Made by a program: the position numbers and the translations under genes
DNA from: Candidatus Falkowiibacteriota bacterium
GTDB lineage: Bacteria > Patescibacteriota > Patescibacteriia > Patescibacteriales > JALSMD01
Direction: 5' to 3'
NCBI GenBank assembly: GCA_026987855.1
Contig: JALSMD010000002.1
Span: forward strand, 1-5,256
Length of the DNA stretch: 5,256 bases
In this document: one piece after another, positions 1 to 4,760 of the stretch
Layout: each line of letters begins with the position of its first letter
Position numbering within the stretch: the stretch's first letter is position 1
The notes under the pieces: generated by a model
Told to the model about the DNA's origin: nothing
Databases searched by the model: none
Seen by the model: only the letters and a program-made list of their open reading frames with translations

Positions 1-115
1 TATAATTATTTCTAAAAAAAATCAATGTATTGTATTAGTCCACATCATTTTGGACACCATGTTATTTTGAATTAAATAATCCACAGGCTCTTAAATTTAG
101 TAATGTGTCTGCACT
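1..115. other. Left flank, no supported gene
   Basis: This is AT-rich sequence beyond the terminator. The + strand is open from the window edge in one frame (positions 2-70, ending in TGA), but the predicted peptide has no recognisable motif and is too short to call. The minus strand has only short ATG frames. A 5-bp inverted repeat (38-42 with 51-55) is too weak to name. It may be the end of a convergent + strand gene or the leader of a minus-strand gene further left; the window cannot decide. Confidence 0.4.
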
Positions 116-159
116 AAACAAAAAAAATCCAAAGCACAAACTTTGGATTTTTTTTGTTT
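116..159 (-). terminator. Intrinsic terminator after the tRNA-Thr/tRNA-Tyr array, possibly bidirectional
   Basis: Positions 116-134 and 141-159 are perfect reverse complements (19 bp) around a 6-base loop at 135-140. The core is a 7-bp TCCAAAG/CTTTGGA stem flanked by runs of eight A and eight T. Read on the minus strand, the hairpin ends in a T-tract, the classic Rho-independent form. Because the flanking tracts are symmetric, the + strand copy also ends in a T-tract and could stop transcription arriving from the left. It begins only two bases after the tRNA-Tyr discriminator base, so it closes the transcription unit with no trailer. Confidence 0.88.
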
Positions 160-160
160 G

Positions 161-243
161 TGGGCCGGGTTGGATTCGAACCAACGAAGGCTTACGCCAG
201 CAGATTTACAGTCTGCCCCAGTTGACCACTTTGGTACCGACCC
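161..243 (-). tRNA. tRNA-Tyr (anticodon GTA), class II, CCA not encoded
   Basis: The minus strand folds as a full tRNA of 83 bases. It has a 7-bp acceptor stem (GGGTCGG with CCGGCCC, one G-U pair), a short D arm, a 5-bp anticodon stem GCAGA/TCTGC around loop CTGTAAA, a long variable arm of about 14 bases with a GGC/GCC stem, and a T stem GTTGG/CCAAC with loop TTCGAAT. Anticodon GTA and the long variable arm together identify bacterial tRNA-Tyr, which decodes UAU and UAC. The discriminator base is A (position 161). The next three bases read CAA, so the CCA tail must be added by nucleotidyltransferase. It lies 3 bases after the tRNA-Thr CCA and must be released from the same precursor. Confidence 0.96.
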
Positions 244-246
244 ATT

Positions 247-322
247 TGGAGCCGTCGAGCGGGCTCGAACCGCTGACCCCATCCTTACCATGGATGTGCT
301 CTACCAACTGAGCTACGACGGC
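247..322 (-). tRNA. tRNA-Thr (anticodon GGT), CCA encoded
   Basis: The minus strand gives a canonical 76-base tRNA. The acceptor stem is GCCGTCG/CGACGGC (7 bp), the D stem GCTC/GAGC, and the anticodon stem CATCC/GGATG around loop ATGGTAA. The T stem is AGCGG/CCGCT with loop TTCGAGC. Anticodon GGT reads the ACC and ACU threonine codons. The discriminator is U (position 250), whereas E. coli tRNA-Thr has A. CCA is encoded at 249-247. The 5' end (322) directly follows the stop codon of the TPR gene with no spacer, so the tRNA must be cut out of a longer mRNA by RNase P. No promoter is visible immediately upstream of it apart from coding sequence. Confidence 0.96.
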
Positions 323-1174
323 TTACATTTCATCTATTCTTTTTTCAAACTCTAATAATTTTTGATTTTGAGGATTGGCTTTTTTTAATTTTTCTAAAGT
401 GTCTATAGCTAATCCTTTATCCTTTTTAATTATACTTATCTCTAATAATGTGTCAAGGTATCTAGGATTATTAGGCTCAATCTCCAGAGCCTTTTTCAGG
501 TTTAAAATAGCTACATCAAAATCTTCCAAAGCTTGACAAGTCAAGGCTAAATCGAAATAAATAGATGGCAATTTTAATAAAATAGAATTATCACTATCTA
601 CATTGTAATCCCCTTTTGAAGTTTTAATAAAATAGTCCTGAACCTCTTTATCTGTTTCTAGCAACTTTAAAATATGTTCAAAGGTCTGTTTTGCTTCATT
701 ATAATTTTTATTCTCAAAATATAGTCTTCCTAAATTTCTAAAAGCATCAACATTTTTACTATCTAAAGCAATAATTTCTATTAACTTCTTCTCTGCTCCC
801 TCTATATCATCCTTTTTTTTCAAATCTTCAGCTTCAACAAATAACTGAGCAATTTTTTGGTTAATATCTACTGCTTCGGGCTTTTTAATGTTTTTATATT
901 TTTCTTTTGTTTCTACCAATTTTTCAAAAAAAGACCTCAAAATATTACGAATATTTTGAAAAAGTGGATTAAGAAGGTCCTTAATTTTATTATAATGTTT
1001 AACCAAACTTCTCTCAAAACGACTACTAATAATTTGTTCTTTAAATTTAGCTTCCTTTTCAGACTGAATGCTTTCTACATCCAAACTCGCTAGCAAAGAA
1101 AATTTTCTTCCTATAATAATGATAATAACAGAGAGGCTGATTAATATCAATATTAAAGGGATTATATTATACAT
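323..1174 (-). CDS. Membrane-anchored tetratricopeptide repeat (TPR) protein
   Basis: This is a 283-residue protein. Residues 3-21 form a strongly hydrophobic single membrane anchor, followed by a basic GRKF and an acidic/basic segment (about 31-65, containing the stretch EKEAKFKEQI) and a helical linker rich in charge. Four TPR-like units follow: about 108-141, 142-175, 203-236 and 237-270, with typical positions such as ALEIEPNNPRYLD and NYNEAKQTFEHIL. An insertion at about 176-202 separates units 2 and 3. TPRs bind other proteins, so a scaffold role at the inner membrane is inferred; the partner is unknown. I recall this anchor plus linker plus TPR layout from Parcubacteria-type genomes. 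The ATG at 1174 is chosen because it opens the membrane segment. The 20 bases upstream contain only A and T, so there is no Shine-Dalgarno. The gene starts 24 bases after the epimerase stop, and its TAA (325-323) abuts tRNA-Thr. Confidence 0.88.
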   Translation of the reverse strand: MYNIIPLILILISLSVIIIIIGRKFSLLASLDVESIQSEKEAKFKEQIISSRFERSLVKHYNKIKDLLNPLFQNIRNILRSFFEKLVETKEKYKNIKKPEAVDINQKIAQLFVEAEDLKKKDDIEGAEKKLIEIIALDSKNVDAFRNLGRLYFENKNYNEAKQTFEHILKLLETDKEVQDYFIKTSKGDYNVDSDNSILLKLPSIYFDLALTCQALEDFDVAILNLKKALEIEPNNPRYLDTLLEISIIKKDKGLAIDTLEKLKKANPQNQKLLEFEKRIDEM

Positions 1175-1198
1175 AATTTTAAAATTTATTAAATAGGT

Positions 1199-1651
1199 TT
1201 AATCAATCCTATAAGGGGAGTCTTCTTTTTCTTCCCATCTAATTTCATCTACATCCTCTTTTTTGTTAAGGCTACGATATAATTTATCAGGCAAATTAAT
1301 ACACCAACCTTCTTTTTCTGATATACACTTATAACCATGCACAACGCCTGGCGGAACGATTACCATAATAGGATTATCTTCCCCTGCTAATATCCTAAAA
1401 TGATAACCAAAGGTATGACTCCCTTGTCTCCTGTCCCATAAATGCAACTCAAAATTACCAGGACCAATAAAAACAAAACAATCGCTTTGGTAAATATGCT
1501 CATGAGGACCACGCGCCACACCTGGCTTGGTTACGCTAACATATGCCATTGCCGGTAAATAATCAACTTCGTCATGGCGATAAATCTCAGTAAGCCATCC
1601 TCGCTCGTCAGTATATTTATCTAATTTCTTTATAATTACTCCTTCAATCAT
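1199..1651 (-). CDS. RmlC-like cupin, dTDP-4-dehydrorhamnose 3,5-epimerase family protein
   Basis: This is a 150-residue single-domain cupin. Residues 15-18 read DERG, as in the N-terminal DERG segment of RmlC. RGPHEH at 47-52 aligns with the RGLHYQ segment that carries the catalytic His (here His50). PPGVVHGY at 100-107 is the second cupin motif. The family epimerises C3 and C5 of dTDP-4-keto-6-deoxyglucose on the way to dTDP-L-rhamnose in the cytoplasm. This protein is shorter than classical RmlC (about 180 residues). The C-terminal region after LPDKLY is compressed, and the RmlC lysine after the His motif is not obvious, so a different nucleotide-sugar substrate or a non-catalytic role is possible. 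No rmlA, rmlB or rmlD lies nearby. An in-frame TTG at 1681 would add ten residues, but the ATG at 1651 matches the family start (MIEGV...). The upstream 27 bases contain no G, so there is no ribosome site. It follows the prohibitin gene by 44 bases. Confidence 0.85.
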   Translation of the reverse strand: MIEGVIIKKLDKYTDERGWLTEIYRHDEVDYLPAMAYVSVTKPGVARGPHEHIYQSDCFVFIGPGNFELHLWDRRQGSHTFGYHFRILAGEDNPIMVIVPPGVVHGYKCISEKEGWCINLPDKLYRSLNKKEDVDEIRWEEKEDSPYRID

Positions 1652-1695
1652 AAAATTATAATTATGAATAAAAATAATCAATCCAAATAACTATT

Positions 1696-2703
1696 TTATT
1701 TCCCTAAATTCCTAAATAAAGGCATACCTGTGCTAGGATTAGTGGGAACATAAATTGTCCCCTGCCTATCTTTGAGTTCTTTTATATACAAATAATAAAG
1801 ATAATTAGTGGTCAGGCTTTCATTAATAATTTTTTGAGCATCTCTTTGCCCTTCTGCTTCAATAATTTTTCTTTGTTTCTCTTTTTTTTCTTTCTCTAAT
1901 AAATAATCGTATTTTTGCGCTTCTTGTTCTGCTTTTAGTTTATCTTGAATAGCCTTTGTAAGGCTGGCTGGTAAAGATACATTACGCAAAAGAACTTCTT
2001 CAACAACAATACCGCGAGGCTCAATTTCTTCCTTTAAACGCGCAAGGATCTTTTGTGATGCCTCTTGTCTTTTTTCTGAATAAATATCTTTAGCATTATA
2101 TTGGGCAATAATTTCTCTGATTACACTCCTGATTGTTGGGCGAATAATCTTCTCTTTATAATCAAGACCTAATTCCCTGTAAATATCAGAGGCTGATTCT
2201 TCATTTAGATGGTATAAAACAGTAATATCTAAATCAACATTTAGACCCTCTTTTGTGAGCGCAGCAATAGAGTCAGCGCCCATTTTCTTGCCCCCGCCAT
2301 GTGTGATACTCATAGTATATTCTTCTGTTCTAATGCTCATAGGAATAATTTTAGCTAAAGGATTGACAATATGGAGTCCTGAGTGCAGTTCATCATCTTT
2401 AACTTTGCCAAATAAAGTATAAACGCCTGTTTCGCCAACGCGAACCACTATAATTGAAGCATTTAGAATCAAAATCAAAGCAGCCAAAACAGCTATTCCA
2501 AAAATTATTTTTTTAGTTCTATTAATTCCCACATCAATTATATTGTTTGACATATAATTATATTTATTAATAAGCAATCTAATGATATTATAAAAAACAT
2601 AAACTAAAAAGACAAGCAGACCAAATTTTGACCCAGAAATCGCCCAAAACAAAAGAATAAAAAATATTAAGCCAAAAATTTTGTGAAAATTATCTTTTGA
2701 CAT
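1696..2703 (-). CDS. Prohibitin-like SPFH/Band 7 membrane protein with extra N-terminal membrane hairpin
   Basis: This is a 335-residue protein. Residues 66-87 are the usual single membrane anchor. The SPFH/Band 7 domain runs from about 85 to 260, with the prohibitin-type stretch VGETGVYTLFGKV and, further on, SGLHIVNPLAK. A charged coiled coil (about 250-292, rich in K, E and Q) and a C-terminal tail ending GMPLFRNLGK complete it. Prohibitins form large ring-shaped membrane assemblies that organise lipid domains and, with FtsH-type proteases, control membrane-protein turnover. The oddity is residues 1-50: two hydrophobic segments (about 9-23 and 27-45) joined by a very short GSK turn. A second ATG at 2553 (residue 51, MSNNI...) would give a conventional 285-residue protein; neither ATG has a Shine-Dalgarno, so the start is uncertain. 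The gene heads the segment leading to the tRNAs, after the 109-base gap. Confidence 0.9.
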   Translation of the reverse strand: MSKDNFHKIFGLIFFILLFWAISGSKFGLLVFLVYVFYNIIRLLINKYNYMSNNIIDVGINRTKKIIFGIAVLAALILILNASIIVVRVGETGVYTLFGKVKDDELHSGLHIVNPLAKIIPMSIRTEEYTMSITHGGGKKMGADSIAALTKEGLNVDLDITVLYHLNEESASDIYRELGLDYKEKIIRPTIRSVIREIIAQYNAKDIYSEKRQEASQKILARLKEEIEPRGIVVEEVLLRNVSLPASLTKAIQDKLKAEQEAQKYDYLLEKEKKEKQRKIIEAEGQRDAQKIINESLTTNYLYYLYIKELKDRQGTIYVPTNPSTGMPLFRNLGK

Positions 2704-2707
2704 AAAC

Positions 2708-2749
2708 TATATATAACGCATAATTTTTAAACCAAAAATTATAAATCAA
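2708..2749 (-). promoter_or_regulatory. Candidate promoter(s) for the prohibitin-to-tRNA unit
   Basis: Read on the minus strand, two sigma70-like pairs fit. TTGATT (2749-2744) sits 18 bases from AATTAT (2725-2720), and TTGGTT (2735-2730) sits 16 bases from TATATA (2713-2708). The second would begin transcription almost at the ATG (2703), giving a near-leaderless mRNA. AT-rich DNA yields such matches by chance. The main support is position: this is the largest gap between genes in the window and lies upstream of five co-oriented genes and a terminator. Confidence 0.3.
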
Positions 2750-2810
2750 GAAATCAGGGAATTATAAAAAAATCATTTTAATCTATAATTACCAATTCCT
2801 GATTCGTCTT
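2748..2810 (-). terminator. Imperfect hairpin after the small membrane-protein gene; possible weak terminator
   Basis: Positions 2752-2763 (AATCAGGGAATT) and 2794-2804 (AATTCCTGATT) pair over 11 bp with one bulged G. AAGA at 2748-2751 and TCTT at 2807-2810 extend the outer stem beyond a 2-base bulge. An alternative inner pairing ATTATA (2761-2766) with TATAAT (2784-2789) could shorten the large loop. On the minus strand it begins only 2 bases after the stop codon of the 62-residue gene and is followed by T-rich sequence, as expected for a low-GC terminator. The loop is long and the T-run interrupted, so an attenuator, processing site or protein-binding palindrome is equally possible. Confidence 0.4.
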
Positions 2811-2812
2811 AT

Positions 2813-3001
2813 TTACTCTTTGCACGTTAATACCACTATACCAACTACTAACCAAAAAATCAATACATAACTAATATTTATATAAGCCAAGACCAAGAAA
2901 GGATGAATTAACTCTAAAATTATAGAAATAACTAAAAAAGCGCTCAAAGCATAAAATAATTCACAAGCAATAAGATAAATTATTTGGTTAGTTAATCTCA
3001 T
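2813..3001 (-). CDS. Small membrane protein, two predicted membrane segments, unknown function
   Basis: This 62-residue product is almost entirely hydrophobic. A first helix spans about residues 7-29 and carries Cys13 and a Tyr. A short polar turn (E30, H33, P34) follows, then a second helix spans about 37-59, ending in a charged CKE tail. The N-terminus starts MRLTNQ, so a hairpin with both ends on one face of the membrane is likely. I do not recognise a named family. Support for a real gene comes from co-orientation and spacing: it begins 44 bases after the alkyltransferase stop, ends in TAA like all its neighbours, fills an otherwise empty interval, and has a coherent two-helix pattern. 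The upstream sequence has no Shine-Dalgarno. Its position before the prohibitin gene makes a membrane partner role possible, but that is speculation. Confidence 0.62.
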   Translation of the reverse strand: MRLTNQIIYLIACELFYALSAFLVISIILELIHPFLVLAYINISYVLIFWLVVGIVVLTCKE

Positions 3002-3045
3002 AAATATCTAAAATCATTTTTATTTTTTAACATTAATTTTTAGTG

Positions 3046-3300
3046 TTAAATAGCCCCTTCTTGTTTTAATAAAATCCTTTTCCTATTGCTTCCACGATTA
3101 TATCCGCCAGTTTCACCACTACTACGAATAACACGATGACAAGGAATTTTTGGGTCATAATTTTTGTTAAGAATATTGCCAACTGCTCGGTAGGCATATG
3201 GTCTGCCAGCAAGACGAGCCACTTCCTTATAAGTCATTGTCTTGCCTTTTGGAATTTTTGCTACTATTTCCAAGACCTTTTTACTAAAATCAGACGACAT
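3046..3300 (-). CDS. Single-domain O6-alkylguanine-DNA alkyltransferase (MGMT/Ogt DNA-binding domain)
   Basis: This 84-residue protein corresponds to the C-terminal DNA-binding and alkyl-acceptor domain of MGMT/Ogt/Ada (Pfam 01035 type). Residues 17-36 (PKGKTMTYKEVARLAGRPYA) make the helix-turn-helix. RAVGNILNKN at 38-47 carries the arginine finger (Arg38) and Asn hinge region. PCHRVI at 53-58 carries the alkyl-accepting Cys54, and SGETGGYNRG follows as the active-site loop. The family removes O6-alkyl groups from guanine by irreversible transfer to that cysteine. Full-length enzymes have about 165-200 residues; the N-terminal domain is wholly absent here. That size is typical of alkyltransferase-like (ATL) proteins, but ATLs usually replace the Cys with Trp or Ala, whereas this one keeps Cys, so direct repair remains possible. 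It starts 38 bases after the stop of the 473-residue gene; no strong ribosome site is seen. Confidence 0.92.
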   Translation of the reverse strand: MSSDFSKKVLEIVAKIPKGKTMTYKEVARLAGRPYAYRAVGNILNKNYDPKIPCHRVIRSSGETGGYNRGSNRKRILLKQEGAI

Positions 3301-3338
3301 ATTACTTTAAAAATAAGCTATTGATTTAGACTTGTAAA

Positions 3339-4760
3339 TTATTCCGATAAATATATTTTAACTTCTTTAACAATCAACTTATCGTCTATATTATCATCAA
3401 CACGCAAACCCGGTATTGATATTAAAAAATTATACTTATAATTTTCACGATAAGCATGCGAAATATCAAATTCAACTTCTGACTCTTGCCAACCACCCTT
3501 TAAAAATGGCCTCTTATATTTAGCTAAAATATAATTAATTTTTTCTTGCTTTAAAATAAAGTTTTTATCAACTTTTGTAAAGCTTGGGTTAATCAAACTA
3601 TCTGGCGAAAAAGCAAAAACTCCTTCGCCTCCTATAATAATTCCGTCTTTCTCAAATTTTATACTAGAAGTGGCCACAGTTGCAGAAAACTGTTTATATA
3701 TTTCTTTAATTTCTAACTTTTTGTTTCCTATTTGAACGGTCTGCAAACTAAGGGGATGAGTAGTCTTTACATAAATAACAGGGCTGTCAGTATAAACCAA
3801 GAAGTCTTTATGGCCACCCTGTGCTAAATGTAAACTATTAATAAAAGATATTTTTTGTTGTGTAGTTTTTATGTTTTTAGTAATAATATCATCATTAGCT
3901 TTTATTTCAATTTTATAAACTCCTTCTGGCAAGTCTTGTACTACCAAATTTAAATTTCGCTTAATATTGTTTTGATTATTCCCAAAACTATTAAGGTGTT
4001 TGCTGTCAATTAGCCGATTGCGATAATATAGATTAAGGTCAATAGGGTCTGCTTCTTTATCCTTGTTAAGACAATCAAAAGTAAAATTAAAATTCATTGT
4101 TTCGTCTTTGATATAGGTGTAAAACTGGTAAGATCCTCTCAGAGGATAGTCAAATACTTTGATTTCATTTTGTTTTTGGTAATTAGGCAAAACATAATCC
4201 ACATCTAAACTATAATTATACAAAGCTATTTGGTCTCTAGGGGGTAAATTGTTCAAAAACTCTGAAATACTTTGATAAAATTTTCTGGTACTGGAACCAT
4301 TTGTGTCAGGTTTTTGTAAAAGCAACAAATTACCCTCAGTGACAGCGACCCAATTGTTAGATAGCTTATCAATTATAGCATTATCTAGTGGTTTTAAATC
4401 ATAACGCCAAACTACCTTATCTACTAAAACGCCTGCCTCTATAATTGGCATCGAATTTATTTTTTGGCTTTCACGCTTATAAGTTAAAACCAATTTAGCT
4501 TTGTTAAAACGACGTGGCGTATAAAGAGAAAAATAAACGGGATCTCCAACAATAACAGCTCGTTTGGTCTTATCTTTATCAATAACAAAACTTACTCTAT
4601 CCCGAGGAAATAATTCTCCAATGAAAAAACTCTTTTTGACAAAATTAGAAGTATAAATAATATGCCCTTGAGGCACAATGGCTAAATATAAAAGTAGGCT
4701 AACTACAAAAAATAAAGTTAGCCATAAAGCAACTCTTAGTTTTACTACCCAATTATTCAT
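3339..4760 (-). CDS. Membrane-anchored exported protein of unknown function, linked to a pseudopilin
   Basis: This is a 473-residue protein. Residues 1-9 are short and basic, 11-29 form one hydrophobic anchor, and the remaining 440 residues are soluble and probably face outside. The first part contains GDPVYFSLYTPRRFNKAKL (about 72-90) and IEAGVLVDKVVWRYDLKPLD (about 107-126). A middle section of alternating strands (about 200-310) has LRGSYQFYTYIKDETMNFNF and LPEGVYKIEIKANDDII, resembling Ig-like or jelly-roll beta sandwiches. The C-terminal third is also beta-rich. No catalytic motif is evident and only one Cys (230) is present. I do not know a characterised family, although similar proteins seem to recur in Parcubacteria-type genomes. 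Its ATG lies inside the end of the pseudopilin gene (8-base overlap ATGAATAA), implying translational coupling and a shared role, perhaps in a pilus or on the cell surface. Confidence 0.85.
   Translation of the reverse strand: MNNWVVKLRVALWLTLFFVVSLLLYLAIVPQGHIIYTSNFVKKSFFIGELFPRDRVSFVIDKDKTKRAVIVGDPVYFSLYTPRRFNKAKLVLTYKRESQKINSMPIIEAGVLVDKVVWRYDLKPLDNAIIDKLSNNWVAVTEGNLLLLQKPDTNGSSTRKFYQSISEFLNNLPPRDQIALYNYSLDVDYVLPNYQKQNEIKVFDYPLRGSYQFYTYIKDETMNFNFTFDCLNKDKEADPIDLNLYYRNRLIDSKHLNSFGNNQNNIKRNLNLVVQDLPEGVYKIEIKANDDIITKNIKTTQQKISFINSLHLAQGGHKDFLVYTDSPVIYVKTTHPLSLQTVQIGNKKLEIKEIYKQFSATVATSSIKFEKDGIIIGGEGVFAFSPDSLINPSFTKVDKNFILKQEKINYILAKYKRPFLKGGWQESEVEFDISHAYRENYKYNFLISIPGLRVDDNIDDKLIVKEVKIYLSE

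Noticed and set aside
38..55. Inverted repeat GTCCA/TGGAC with an 8-base loop
   Set aside because: The 5-bp stem has no T-tract and no associated gene in the window; chance is a sufficient explanation.
161..322. tRNA genes as a phage or island attachment site
   Set aside because: No integrase gene and no direct repeat of a tRNA 3' end is present in the window.
97..355. Several overlapping open frames on both strands across the tRNA array
   Set aside because: They lie over two well-folded tRNA genes and a terminator; their predicted peptides are translations of tRNA stems.
857..1093. Open frame of 78 codons on the + strand
   Set aside because: It is antisense to the TPR gene, rich in Phe, Lys and Asn as expected from reverse-reading AT-rich coding DNA, and has no motif.
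1652..1681. TTG start giving a ten-residue longer epimerase
   Set aside because: The added residues (IIFIHNYNF-type) are not part of the cupin fold, and family members begin at the downstream ATG; the GGA near the TTG is only two bases away, too close to act as a ribosome site.
3028..3048. Inverted repeat TAACA/TGTTA at the alkyltransferase stop
   Set aside because: The 5-bp AT-rich stem is followed by A-runs, not T-runs, in the transcribed direction, so it does not form a terminator.
3136..3324. Open frame of 62 codons on the + strand
   Set aside because: It is antisense to the alkyltransferase gene, whose PCHR motif makes the minus strand the real one.
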